Below, in pieces: positions 39,322-47,204 of a DNA stretch of 64,000 nucleotides (position 1 is its first letter; every line of letters starts with the position of its first letter). A program made the position numbers and the translations under genes. This stretch comes from Mycolicibacterium hippocampi. Its GTDB lineage: Bacteria; Actinomycetota; Actinomycetes; Mycobacteriales; Mycobacteriaceae. The DNA lies in NCBI RefSeq assembly GCF_010723735.1, contig NZ_BLLB01000002.1:5642001-5706000 (forward strand). The letters run 5' to 3'. Below the pieces are notes generated by a model, which saw only the letters and a program-made list of their open reading frames with translations, was not told the DNA's origin and made no database searches.

Positions 39322-40109
39322 TGACTGTGCAGGTGATCGGCAAGCGGGGTCTGCACGCCGTCCGGAATGTCGGTGTACTCCGCGTCCTCCGGCTCATCCA
39401 GATCCTCGGGGAGTTCCGGTTCCGCCGTGGCCGAACGACCACGCGCCGGACGGACCGCCTTGTAGCCGACGTTGCGCACGGTCCCGATGAGCGACTCGTA
39501 TTCGGTGCCGAGCTTCGCGCGCAACCGGCGCACGTGCACGTCGACGGTGCGGGTGCCGCCGAAGAAGTCGTAGCCCCACACCTCCTGAAGCAGTTGAGCC
39601 CGGGTGAACACCCGGCCGGCGTGCTGGGCCAGATACTTCAGCAGCTCGAATTCCTTGTAGGTCAGATCCAGCGGCCGTCCCCGGAGTCTCGCGGTGTAGG
39701 TGCCTTCGTCGATGACGAGCTCGCCAAGGGTGATCTTGCCCAGATTCTCCTGGTTGGCCACCCCGCCACGGCGCCCTACGAGCAGCCTCAGCCGGGCGTC
39801 GATCTCGGCGGGGCCGGTGCTGGGCAGAAGGATCTCATCCAGACCCCATTCCACATTGACGGCGACGAGGCCGCCTTCGTTGACGACGGCGACCACCGGG
39901 ACCGACGATCCCGTCGTCCCCAGCAGCCGGCACAGACCGCGCGCGGCGGCCAGGTCGGTGCGCGCATCGACGATTGCCACGTCCGCGGTGCCGGCCTCCA
40001 GCAGAGACGACACTTCGGTAGGCGCCGTGCGCACGTTGTGAGCCAGCAGCGACAACGAGGGCAGCACCGACTCGGGATGTGGGTCAACCGTCAGTAGCAG
40101 TAGATCCAA
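39318..40109 (-). CDS. glnR: GlnR-type orphan response regulator of nitrogen metabolism
   Basis: About 263 residues. N-terminal receiver-like domain (LLLLTVDPHPE...VAIVDARTDL) with an atypical phosphorylation pocket, followed by an OmpR winged-helix domain (ALRGRPLDLTYKEFELLKYL to TVDVHVRRLRAKLG) and an acidic tail. GlnR activates ammonium assimilation and nitrate/nitrite genes under nitrogen limitation. TTG 40109 is chosen because GGAGGG sits 4 bp upstream, although the frame extends to TTG 40121. Overlaps mshD. Orthologue of Rv0818 by sequence and context. Confidence 0.88.
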   Translation of the reverse strand: MDLLLLTVDPHPESVLPSLSLLAHNVRTAPTEVSSLLEAGTADVAIVDARTDLAAARGLCRLLGTTGSSVPVVAVVNEGGLVAVNVEWGLDEILLPSTGPAEIDARLRLLVGRRGGVANQENLGKITLGELVIDEGTYTARLRGRPLDLTYKEFELLKYLAQHAGRVFTRAQLLQEVWGYDFFGGTRTVDVHVRRLRAKLGTEYESLIGTVRNVGYKAVRPARGRSATAEPELPEDLDEPEDAEYTDIPDGVQTPLADHLHSQ

Positions 40110-40288
40110 CTGGCCCTCCAACAGCAGTGGAGATCATTCGCCGGGACAACCTTGTCGCGCGGTGACTTCCCAGATTCATGCCTGACACACGGCCGTTACT
40201 CGACCGATGGTTTCATAACGATAGCGTGCCACCTGCCGTTAAGCGGTGCCGAACCGTTCATCGTTGTTCGGTGGGCCACAATATCGGC

Positions 40289-41086
40289 GTGCGCAAACTC
40301 GTGATCGGCGCCTTGGCTACCCTGACCGCGGTGCTGGTCGGCGCCGTCGGCGCGGACTTCGGCGGCGCCATCTTCGCCGAATATCGCCTGGCCAGGAGCG
40401 TACGCAGTGCCGCCGACCTGAACTGGGACCCCTCAGTGGCGATCCTCGGATTCCCCTTCGCACCGCAGGCGATGCGCGGCCATTACGACGAGGTGGAGAT
40501 CAAAGCGAGTGGCGTTGATCACGCTGTGGTCGGCACAGCATCGCTGGAAGCGACCCTGCACTCGATCGATCTGGGCGACAACTCGTGGCTGATCCCCCCG
40601 GACGCGACGCTGCGGGTGGGCAAGGTGGAGAGCCGGATCATCATCGATTCCACCCACGTCGGCCGCTATCTGGGCGTCACCGACCTACTCGTCGAGGCCC
40701 CCACCGTGGAGACCAACGACTCCACCGGCGGCACCACCGAGTCGGGCATCTCGAGCAACCGCGGGCTGGTCTTCACCGGCACCCCGACCAAGGCGGGATT
40801 CGACCAGAAGGTGAGCATCGCGGTGGATCTGTCGATCGCCGGGCCCGAGGCCACCACGCTGGTGATGACCGCGACCGGAGTGCTGACCGGACCGGGGACC
40901 GCCGATCAGGAGGTACCCGAGGACCAGCTGCCTGAGGTGCTGGCCGCCTTCTCCACAAGCCTGCCCGGCCAGAAGCTCCCGTTCGGGATCGCACCCACCA
41001 GCGAGGGCGCCCGGGGCTCCGACGTCATCATCGAGGGCATCGCCGAAGACGTGACCATCGACCTCGACGAGTTCCGGCTGTCATGA
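40289..41086 (+). CDS. lmeA: LmeA-like DUF2993 exported protein
   Basis: 265 residues from GTG 40289. N-terminal signal/anchor (LVIGALATLTAVLVGAVGA), then a DUF2993 beta-rich domain. The orthologue Rv0817c/LmeA is a periplasmic lipid-binding protein affecting mannan chain length of lipomannan and lipoarabinomannan. The longer frame from 40178 adds a basic, unlikely N-terminus. Divergent from glnR; overlaps thiX by 4 bp. Confidence 0.85.
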   Translation: MRKLVIGALATLTAVLVGAVGADFGGAIFAEYRLARSVRSAADLNWDPSVAILGFPFAPQAMRGHYDEVEIKASGVDHAVVGTASLEATLHSIDLGDNSWLIPPDATLRVGKVESRIIIDSTHVGRYLGVTDLLVEAPTVETNDSTGGTTESGISSNRGLVFTGTPTKAGFDQKVSIAVDLSIAGPEATTLVMTATGVLTGPGTADQEVPEDQLPEVLAAFSTSLPGQKLPFGIAPTSEGARGSDVIIEGIAEDVTIDLDEFRLS

Positions 41087-41517
41087 GCGGGACATGGATC
41101 GCCGTCATCGCCGCCCTGATCGCGGTGTTCGGCCTGGCGTTCGTGATCAGCAAGCTGCTGACGTTGCGCACCACCCTGGCCGCGGCGGGAGCGGCGGCCG
41201 AAGCGCAGATCGCCAACATGGACACCAGCGACCTGGGACTGTCCACGACCGGACCGACCGTCGTGCACTTCACGGCGCAGTGGTGCGCGCCCTGCGTGAG
41301 CGTGCGCAAGGTGGTCGACGAGGTCTGCGCGGACCTGCCCGCCGTCGCCCACCTGGAGCTCGACATCGACGCCAATCCGGAGGCTGCGCGCAAGCTTTCG
41401 GTCCTGTCGCTGCCGACGACATTCGTCTTCGACGCCGACGGCCGGCAGCGCTACCGCACCTCAGGGGTGCCGACCGCTTCTGACCTGCGGGGGGCCCTGG
41501 AACCACTGTTGGCTTGA
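41083..41517 (+). CDS. thiX: Membrane-anchored thioredoxin-like protein ThiX
   Basis: 144 residues: an N-terminal membrane helix (WIAVIAALIAVFGLAFVISKL) followed by a thioredoxin fold with active site WCAPC (Cys68, Cys71) and cis-Pro in LSLPTTF. Redox partner probably facing outside. Coupled to lmeA. Orthologue of Rv0816c. Annotation thiX reflects the locus name, not a thiamine role. Confidence 0.88.
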   Translation: MSGTWIAVIAALIAVFGLAFVISKLLTLRTTLAAAGAAAEAQIANMDTSDLGLSTTGPTVVHFTAQWCAPCVSVRKVVDEVCADLPAVAHLELDIDANPEAARKLSVLSLPTTFVFDADGRQRYRTSGVPTASDLRGALEPLLA

Positions 41518-41533
41518 TCACCCTTCCATTGGG

Positions 41534-41539
41534 TAAGCT
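41534..41539 (+). promoter_or_regulatory. -10 element of the poly-Cys leader transcript
   Basis: TAAGCT fits the mycobacterial TANNNT -10 and lies 7 bp before the GTG of the leader peptide, so the transcript probably begins at that codon (leaderless). Confidence 0.6.
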
Positions 41540-41546
41540 GTCTCCC

Positions 41547-41639
41547 GTGTCAGCCCGCCTCGAGCTCTTGCTCACCAAGCGCCGCGCAGTCGATCTGTGC
41601 CGCGTCGCGGGTTGTTGCTGTTGTTGTTGCAGCTGCTGA
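41547..41639 (+). CDS. Leaderless poly-cysteine leader peptide (cysteine-responsive attenuator)
   Basis: 30-codon reading frame, GTG start, TGA stop. Cys at position 18, then six consecutive Cys codons 23-28, Ser29 and Cys30. Published work on M. smegmatis describes such leaderless poly-Cys short ORFs upstream of sulfur operons: ribosome stalling at low Cys-tRNA raises downstream expression. Here it precedes cysA2-sseC by about 210 bp, consistent with that role. A -10 element lies 7 bp upstream and there is no Shine-Dalgarno. Translation of the peptide is what matters, not the product. Confidence 0.88.
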   Translation: MSARLELLLTKRRAVDLCRVAGCCCCCCSC

Positions 41640-41729
41640 GTAGCCGCGCACTCTATTTTCGCGCCGCACTCTGCGAGCGGGCCCCGGGTCCTGCCGCGTC
41701 CAGCCGATCGAAACAACAGGAGCACAACT

Positions 41730-41801
41730 ATGTCGACCACCATCACCATCACCCAGCTGTATCCGCTCGGCGCGCGGCTTCACCCGAAGCTGCGTGGATA
41801 A
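41730..41801 (+). CDS. Second short ORF in the cysA2 leader
   Basis: 23 codons, ATG 41730 to TAA 41801, beginning MSTTITITQLYPLG. A good Shine-Dalgarno (CAGGAGCACAACT) precedes it, so it could be translated from the same leader RNA, 90 nt after the poly-Cys frame and 47 nt before cysA2. No homologue recognised. It may relay coupling between the attenuator and cysA2 or be a chance frame. Confidence 0.5.
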   Translation: MSTTITITQLYPLGARLHPKLRG

Positions 41802-41848
41802 CCACCGCACAGTCCGCTTCCTGAAAAGCAACCGAAAGGATCTCCTAC

Positions 41849-42682
41849 ATGGCACGCTCCGACGTCCTGGTCACAGCCGACTGGGCCGAGAGCAATCTCG
41901 ACGCGCCGAAGACCGTTTTCGTCGAGGTCGACGAGGACACCAGCGCCTACGACACTGGTCACATCCCGGGGGCGGTGAAGCTCGACTGGAAAACCGATCT
42001 GCAGGATCAGGTCAAGCGCGACTTCGTCGACGCCGCACAGTTCTCCAAGTTGCTGTCCGAGCGCGGCATCGCCAACGACGACACGGTGATCCTCTACGGC
42101 GGCAACAACAACTGGTTCGCCGCGTACGCGTACTGGTACTTCAAGCTGTACGGGCACCAGGACGTCAAGCTGCTCGACGGCGGCCGCAAGAAGTGGGAAC
42201 TCGACGCACGCCCGCTGTCCACCGACGCGGTCAACCGCGATCAGACGAGCTACACGGCCAAGGACCCCGACAACAGCATCCGCGCGTTCCGCGACGAGGT
42301 CATCGCCGCGATCGGAACCAAGAACCTGGTGGACGTGCGCTCCCCCGACGAGTTCTCCGGCAAGATCCTGGCCCCGGCGCACCTGCCGCAGGAGCAGAGC
42401 CAGCGCGCCGGCCACATCCCCACGGCCATCAGCGTGCCGTGGAGCAAGGCCGCCAACGAGGACGGCACCTTCAAGTCCGACGAGGACCTGGCCAAGCTCT
42501 ACGCCGAGGCCGGGCTCGACGGCGAGAAGGAGACCATCGCCTACTGCCGCATCGGTGAGCGCTCGTCGCACACCTGGTTCGTGCTGCAGGAGCTGCTGGG
42601 ACACAAGAACGTCAAGAACTACGACGGCAGTTGGACCGAATACGGCTCCCTGGTGGGAGCCCCGATCGAGTTGGGAAGTTGA
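41849..42682 (+). CDS. cysA2: Thiosulfate sulfurtransferase (rhodanese) CysA2/SseA-type
   Basis: 277 residues with two rhodanese domains; the catalytic Cys233 is in the loop AYCRIGERS of the second domain, and DTGHIPGAV marks the first. Transfers sulfane sulfur from thiosulfate or a related donor. ATG 41849 follows AAAGGATCTCC. Downstream of a poly-Cys leader and co-transcribed with sseC (gap 2 bp). Orthologue of Rv0815c. Confidence 0.94.
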   Translation: MARSDVLVTADWAESNLDAPKTVFVEVDEDTSAYDTGHIPGAVKLDWKTDLQDQVKRDFVDAAQFSKLLSERGIANDDTVILYGGNNNWFAAYAYWYFKLYGHQDVKLLDGGRKKWELDARPLSTDAVNRDQTSYTAKDPDNSIRAFRDEVIAAIGTKNLVDVRSPDEFSGKILAPAHLPQEQSQRAGHIPTAISVPWSKAANEDGTFKSDEDLAKLYAEAGLDGEKETIAYCRIGERSSHTWFVLQELLGHKNVKNYDGSWTEYGSLVGAPIELGS

Positions 42683-42684
42683 TT

Positions 42685-42987
42685 ATGTGCTCTGCACCGA
42701 AACAAGGACTGACGTTGCCGGCCAGCGTTGACCTCGAGAAGGAGACGGTGATCACCGGCCGTGTCGTCGACGGCTCGGGCCAGGGTGTCGCCGGGGCGTT
42801 CGTGCGTCTGCTGGACAGCTCCGACGAGTTCACCGCGGAGGTCGTCGCGTCGGCCACCGGGGACTTCCGGTTCTTTGCCGCCCCCGGCACCTGGACGCTG
42901 CGCGCCCTGTCGTCGGCCGGCAACGGCGACGCCAGCGTGGCACCGTCGGGCGCGGGCATCCACGAGGTCGACGTCAAGGTCGCCTGA
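42685..42987 (+). CDS. sseC: SseC-like DUF1416 protein
   Basis: 100 residues, same length as Rv0814c SseC. A beta-sandwich of the carboxypeptidase-regulatory-like type: ITGRVVDGSGQGVAGAFVRL and GDFRFFAAPGTWTLRAL. Always paired with CysA2 in mycobacteria, function in sulfur transfer unclear. Starts 2 bp after the cysA2 stop. Two strong hairpins follow. Confidence 0.9.
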   Translation: MCSAPKQGLTLPASVDLEKETVITGRVVDGSGQGVAGAFVRLLDSSDEFTAEVVASATGDFRFFAAPGTWTLRALSSAGNGDASVAPSGAGIHEVDVKVA

Positions 42988-43085
42988 CGACGAAGGAGTC
43001 AGGCAATCAGGACACGCCTGACGACGCTCTGATGTTGCTGTCAAAACGCTGCAAGATCGGCTGACGTCGGCGAAAATGTGGTGAT

Positions 43086-43105
43086 CCCGCGCCGCTCGGC
43101 GCGGG
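43086..43105. terminator. Hairpin after cysA2-sseC
   Basis: 8-bp GC stem (CCCGCGCC / GGCGCGGG) with a 4-base loop, 98 bp beyond the sseC stop. A second hairpin (CCGCGGCGG 43131-43139 with CCGCCGCGG 43152-43160) lies just before the DUF732 gene. Confidence 0.5.
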
Positions 43106-43178
43106 TCAACCCCATCCGCTCCGTGGTCTGCCGCGGCGGCGGGTGCGCGGCCCGCCGCGGTTACCTCTAGGACCGACC

Positions 43179-43499
43179 ATGAAGATCATGTTCGCCTGTG
43201 CCGCGGCAGCGGCCTTCGGTGCAGTTGCTCTCGGAGGCGCGCCGGTCGCCGGCGCGGACCCGGAGGGCGATTTCCTGACGGTGATCTCCGACGGCGGCAT
43301 CACCTGGCCCTCGGACAAGACCGCCCAGGTCATCGAGACCGGTTACGCGGTGTGTCAGGACTGGGCCGCCGGCGTCACCTTCGAACAGGAGGTCGCCGAC
43401 CTGACCAGCGCGACTGCCTGGTCGGACTACCAGGCGGGTTATTTCATCGGGGCGGCCACAGGCGCGTTCTGCCCGGAGTACGAGGACAGGATCGGCTGA
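43179..43499 (+). CDS. Secreted DUF732 protein
   Basis: 106 residues with a signal peptide ending at PVAGADP. The mature 78 residues match the DUF732 pattern: helical, with the FL..I.. opening, GYAVCQDW, and a second Cys near the end (FCPEY) to form the conserved disulfide. DUF732 proteins are abundant in mycobacteria and of unknown function. A second ATG 9 bp in is possible. Confidence 0.8.
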   Translation: MKIMFACAAAAAFGAVALGGAPVAGADPEGDFLTVISDGGITWPSDKTAQVIETGYAVCQDWAAGVTFEQEVADLTSATAWSDYQAGYFIGAATGAFCPEYEDRIG

Positions 43500-43558
43500 C
43501 CGCACCGCCGCTGTGGGCCGCCGAGAGGCCCGCACGCCCGGCGGCTAGACTTCCTGCC

Positions 43559-43657
43559 GTGGTCCTGTTCTTCGAGATCCTGCTCGTTGCGGCTGTCGTG
43601 GTGATCACTTGGTTCGCGCTGTACGCGGTCTACCGGCTCGTCACCGACGAGTCGTGA
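43559..43657 (+). CDS. 32-residue single-pass membrane peptide
   Basis: GTG start, one membrane helix (FFEILLVAAVVVITWFALYAVY) and a short polar tail RLVTDES. Below the usual size cut-off but with normal codon use and sited in the 180-bp gap before the nitrobindin gene. The ORF would otherwise leave an unexplained hydrophobic frame. Not certain. Confidence 0.55.
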   Translation: MVLFFEILLVAAVVVITWFALYAVYRLVTDES

Positions 43658-43679
43658 CGCTGCCCACGCGAGGAGCGCC

Positions 43680-44309
43680 ATGACCTCCGGTGACGATGCA
43701 GTCGCCGCGGCTGCCGAACGAGCCAGAGAAACTGCCGCGCGCAACATTCCGGTGTTCGGCGACCTTCCGCTCCCTGCCGACACGGCCAACCTGCGAAAGG
43801 GCGCCAACCTCAACGACGCGCTGCTGGCGCTGCTGCCGTTGGTCGGGGTCTGGCGGGGTGACGGCGAGGGCCGCGACACCCACGGTGATTACCGGTTCGG
43901 CCAGCAGATCGTGGTGTCCCACGACGGTGGCGACTATCTCAACTGGGAAGCCCGTTCCTGGCGGCTCGACGACGACGGCGAGTACGACCGGCCCGCGCTG
44001 CGCGAGACCGGCTTCTGGCGGTTTGTCGACGACCCGAACGACGCGGGCGAGTCGCAGGCCATCGAGTTGCTGTTGTCGCACTCGGCGGGCTACGTCGAAC
44101 TGTTCTACGGCCGACCGCTCACCCAGTCGTCCTGGGAGCTGGTCACCGACGCACTGGCCCGCAGCAAGTCCGGCCTGCTCGTGGGCGGAGCCAAGCGGCT
44201 CTACGGCATTGTCGAGGGCGGCGACCTCGCCTACGTGGAAGAGCGGGTGGACGCCGACGGTGGACTGGTGCCCCATCTGTCCGCCCGCCTGACCAGGTTC
44301 GTCGGATGA
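43680..44309 (+). CDS. FABP-like/nitrobindin family protein
   Basis: 209 residues. The ten-stranded barrel is marked by LVGVWRGDGEGRDT (GxWxGxGxG) near residue 54 and a C-terminal RLTRF. Orthologue of Rv0813c; mycobacterial nitrobindins bind haem and isomerise peroxynitrite, though fatty-acid binding was proposed first. The N-terminal 45 residues are specific to actinobacteria. Overlaps the next gene by 4 bp. Confidence 0.88.
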   Translation: MTSGDDAVAAAAERARETAARNIPVFGDLPLPADTANLRKGANLNDALLALLPLVGVWRGDGEGRDTHGDYRFGQQIVVSHDGGDYLNWEARSWRLDDDGEYDRPALRETGFWRFVDDPNDAGESQAIELLLSHSAGYVELFYGRPLTQSSWELVTDALARSKSGLLVGGAKRLYGIVEGGDLAYVEERVDADGGLVPHLSARLTRFVG

Positions 44310-44593
44310 TGCGACGGCCGGTGATCGTCGCGGCGTTGGCCGCGGCCGGGGTCGCCGCGGCGGCCTGCACTGCGCCGGAGGACCCACCAAACGGTCCAGA
44401 CACGGCGCCGACCTCCACCTCCACCTCGGTGACGCCCAGCGTGGGTCACGGCTCACTCGCGTACTGCCTGAGCCAGCATGGAATGCCGGCACCACCCGGT
44501 CCGACGGCCGACGCGCCTCCCGGCGTGGATCCCGCGGCCTGGGAGCAGGCGATGGCCGAATGCTCGTCGCTGGCACCGGGTCCGGCGGGCTGA
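44306..44593 (+). CDS. Small putative lipoprotein
   Basis: 95 residues. Signal peptide with lipobox (GVAAAAC, Cys21), a Thr/Pro/Ser-rich linker, then a short domain with CLSQHGMPAPPGPTADAP and a closing Cys (AECSS). ATG 44306 overlaps the nitrobindin stop. Resembles mycobacterial short lipoproteins with a two-Cys C-terminal motif; no function known. Confidence 0.75.
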   Translation: MMRRPVIVAALAAAGVAAAACTAPEDPPNGPDTAPTSTSTSVTPSVGHGSLAYCLSQHGMPAPPGPTADAPPGVDPAAWEQAMAECSSLAPGPAG

Positions 44594-44639
44594 CCACCCG
44601 GCTCCCCCGTCGAGCCACCACCACGCCCAGGACATGGAG

Positions 44640-44692
44640 CGGCCCCCGAGCCGTTGTTCCTGGTCGGACAAGACCGAGGGGCTCGGGGGCCG
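44640..44692. terminator. Large compound hairpin, putative terminator
   Basis: 13-bp perfect stem CGGCCCCCGAGCC (44640-44652) with GGCTCGGGGGCCG (44680-44692); the 27-base loop contains a smaller GGTC/GACC stem. It lies 47 bp after the lipoprotein gene in a 271-bp gap between convergent genes. Confidence 0.65.
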
Positions 44693-44864
44693 GGTGACTG
44701 CGGGGATTTCGCCAGCGCGCACAGGTGCGTCAACGGCCTCCCGGCGCTGCTAGCTCGCAGCCACCTCACATGTCCATGAGTCAATCAATTTCTCGGACCA
44801 CCTCCTTCCCTGTGTACAGGCGAAGGTACCCGCGATCCGGCAGCGCGACAAGGGAATTAATCTG

Positions 44865-45740
44865 TCAGCGATCAGAGACGATCGCGGCGTCGACCAACGC
44901 CGAGATGTCGTCCGCCAACGGCGCCGGCGCCAGCGCCACCCCGTCGAGGGTGTGCACCCGCGCCGCCAACGTGATACTCGACACCAACCAGACTCCCTGG
45001 GCGGCAACCAGATCGGCCGGCCGCAGCGCCTGGTAGTCACAGTCGTAGCCGCTGTTGCGCGCGACCTCGAACAGCGCCTGCTGGGTGGTGCCACGCAGGA
45101 TCGGATACCACGGCGGCGGGGTCAACAGACAGGTGCGTCCGTCAGAACCCGTGGTGGCGATGACGACAGTGGAGCGCGGCCCCTCGAGGACGAAGCCGTC
45201 GGTGCTGACGAAAACGACGTCACCGGCGCCGTGACGCTCGGCGTGCCGCAGCGCGGCCATGTTCACCGCGTAGGACAGCGTCTTGGCGCCCGCGAGCAGC
45301 CACGGCATCGTGTCGATCCCGTGAGCGGACATCCCCCGATCCAGGGTCAGCGCCGCCAGCCCGGTCCGCCGGACCTCGGCCACTCGCGCAGGCAGCGGAC
45401 CCACCGTGGCGTAGGCGGTGCCTGTTGCCTGCATGCCACTTTCCCGGCCTCGGCTGTACACCAGCCTCAGCACGCCTTCGCCGCCGCCGTCGGCGAGCCA
45501 GCGCTGCACCGCGACCGCGACCGCCGATCGCCACCGCGGCAGATCCGGGGCAGCCAGGTCGAGCAGCTGAGCGGAGTGGGCCAGCCTGCCCAGGTGGGAT
45601 TCGAGCAGGCACGGTCGGCCGTCGCGGACCAGCAGGGTCTCGAAGACTCCGTCGCCACGCACCGCGGCCAGATCGTCGGCGTGCAGAAACGGCGCCTGCG
45701 GATCGTGCAGTTGCCCATCGAGAGTCACCACAACCGCCAT
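44865..45740 (-). CDS. pabC: Aminodeoxychorismate lyase/class IV aminotransferase PabC
   Basis: 291 residues of the branched-chain aminotransferase fold (type IV PLP). Lys153 in LLAGAKTLSYAVNM binds PLP; GVFETLLVRDG and GFVLEGPRST are characteristic. Expected to convert 4-amino-4-deoxychorismate to p-aminobenzoate for folate. The much longer open frame on this strand is a shadow of the next gene. ATG 45740. Divergent from ygfZ, a folate-binding protein, as for Rv0812/Rv0811c. Confidence 0.88.
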   Translation of the reverse strand: MAVVVTLDGQLHDPQAPFLHADDLAAVRGDGVFETLLVRDGRPCLLESHLGRLAHSAQLLDLAAPDLPRWRSAVAVAVQRWLADGGGEGVLRLVYSRGRESGMQATGTAYATVGPLPARVAEVRRTGLAALTLDRGMSAHGIDTMPWLLAGAKTLSYAVNMAALRHAERHGAGDVVFVSTDGFVLEGPRSTVVIATTGSDGRTCLLTPPPWYPILRGTTQQALFEVARNSGYDCDYQALRPADLVAAQGVWLVSSITLAARVHTLDGVALAPAPLADDISALVDAAIVSDR

Positions 45741-45791
45741 GGGCCGAAAGCGTAGCCCCGCCGGCAAGGCCGCTGACCGTAGAGTTGACCT

Positions 45792-46877
45792 ATGTCTTCG
45801 ACCACTTCCGCGGTGCCGGCTCCCACCACCGGACCCGACGCCGGCGCCATCTGGCACTACGGCGACCCGCTGGGCGAACAGCGGGCCGCCGCGGAGGGCG
45901 CGGTCCTGATAGACCGCTCCCACCGGGGCGTGTTGACCCTGACCGGCGCTGAACGCAAGTCCTGGCTGCACAACCTCACCACCCAGCACGTCAGCGAGCT
46001 CCCCGAGGGTGTGGTCACCCAGAATCTGAGCCTCGACGGGCAGGGCCGTGTGGAAGATCACTGGCTGCAGACCGAACTCGACGGCCTCACAGTCCTCGAC
46101 ACCGAACCCTGGCGCGCGGAGCCGCTGCTTGCCTACCTGCGCCGGATGGTGTTCTGGGCCGACGTCACCGTGGAGCCGGCTGAACTGGCCGTGTTGTCCC
46201 TTCTCGGCCCCCGCGTGGCCGACACGCCGGTGCTGGAGGCCCTGGGGCTGACCGGGCTGCCCGCGGAGGGCACGGCGACGGCCCTGCCAGAAGGCGGTTT
46301 CGTGCGTCGTCTCTGGGGGCCGGGCGTCGAGGTCGACGTGGTGGTGCCACGCTCCCAGGTCTCCGGGTGGCGCGACCGTCTGCTGGCGGCCGGAGTCCGG
46401 CCCGCAGGCGTCTGGACCTACGAAGCCCACCGGGTGGCCGAACGCCGCCCCCGCCTCGGCGTCGACACCGACGAACGCACGATCCCCCACGAGGTCGGCT
46501 GGATCGGGCCCGCCGTGCACCTGGACAAGGGGTGCTACCGCGGCCAGGAAACCGTCGCGCGGGTCCACAACCTGGGCAAACCGCCCCGGATGCTGGTGCT
46601 GCTGCACCTCGACGGAGACGGTGACCGGCCGGTACCGGGCGACCCGCTGCAGGCCGGCGGCCGCACCGTGGGCCGGCTGGGAACCGTCGTCGACCACGTG
46701 GACGACGGCGTCATCGCGCTTGCCCTGGTCAAGCGTGGCCTGCCTGCGGACACCGAGCTCATCACCGGCGGTGACGTCGCGACAGCGGCTGCCATCGACC
46801 CCGATTCGATGCCCGGAACCGACGGCGTCGGCGCGGGTCGCCTGGCCGTCGATCGGCTGCGCGGAGGTGCCCGTTGA
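45792..46877 (+). CDS. ygfZ: Folate-binding protein YgfZ (Fe-S assembly factor)
   Basis: 361 residues of the GcvT/YgfZ fold. The signature DKGCYRGQETVARVHN carries the KGCYxGQE motif with the conserved Cys required for the folate-dependent Fe-S role. YgfZ supports maturation of particular Fe-S proteins. Divergent from pabC with 51 bp between, an arrangement retained from Rv0811c. Confidence 0.92.
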   Translation: MSSTTSAVPAPTTGPDAGAIWHYGDPLGEQRAAAEGAVLIDRSHRGVLTLTGAERKSWLHNLTTQHVSELPEGVVTQNLSLDGQGRVEDHWLQTELDGLTVLDTEPWRAEPLLAYLRRMVFWADVTVEPAELAVLSLLGPRVADTPVLEALGLTGLPAEGTATALPEGGFVRRLWGPGVEVDVVVPRSQVSGWRDRLLAAGVRPAGVWTYEAHRVAERRPRLGVDTDERTIPHEVGWIGPAVHLDKGCYRGQETVARVHNLGKPPRMLVLLHLDGDGDRPVPGDPLQAGGRTVGRLGTVVDHVDDGVIALALVKRGLPADTELITGGDVATAAAIDPDSMPGTDGVGAGRLAVDRLRGGAR

Positions 46878-46995
46878 CGACAGGCGACCAGGGTCTGCCA
46901 GCGCCCCGGCGACGGGCACGGTAAAGTGTTGGCAGGACAATAAACACACTCAGATCGGAGCCGCCTGTTGATTGGGCCGCTCCGTTATTGCGCGA

Positions 46996-47007
46996 GGGGG
47001 TTCCCCC
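46996..47007 (+). promoter_or_regulatory. Ribosome-binding site buried in a GGGGG/CCCCC hairpin
   Basis: GGGGG (46996-47000) with a 2-nt spacer and CCCCC (47003-47007), directly against the ATG at 47008. The GAGGGGG Shine-Dalgarno could pair with the C tract and be masked in the mRNA. Confidence 0.45.
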
Positions 47008-47193
47008 ATGGGCCGCGGCCGGGCAAAGGCAAAGCAGACCAAGGTTGCACGTGATCTCAAATACAGTTCACCGCAGACCGACTTCGAGCGGCTACAGCGC
47101 GAGCTGTCGGGTTCGCCGGACGACGACCGCCTCAACGGCAGCGACGTCCCGGCAGACGACGGCTGGGTAGACGAGGACGACTGGCGGCGCTAG
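47008..47193 (+). CDS. DUF3073 small protein
   Basis: 61 residues beginning MGRGRAKAKQTKVARDLKYS, a highly conserved basic N-terminus of DUF3073, and ending acidic (DDGWVDEDDWRR). Orthologue of Rv0810c. Nucleic-acid or ribosome association has been suggested by charge only. Converges on purM 11 bp away. Confidence 0.88.
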   Translation: MGRGRAKAKQTKVARDLKYSSPQTDFERLQRELSGSPDDDRLNGSDVPADDGWVDEDDWRR

Positions 47194-47204
47194 CCGCGCG
47201 CTCC

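Noticed and set aside
44865..46949. 694-codon open frame on the minus strand
   Set aside because: Only the last 291 codons are a real gene (pabC). The rest is antisense to ygfZ with no plausible protein features.
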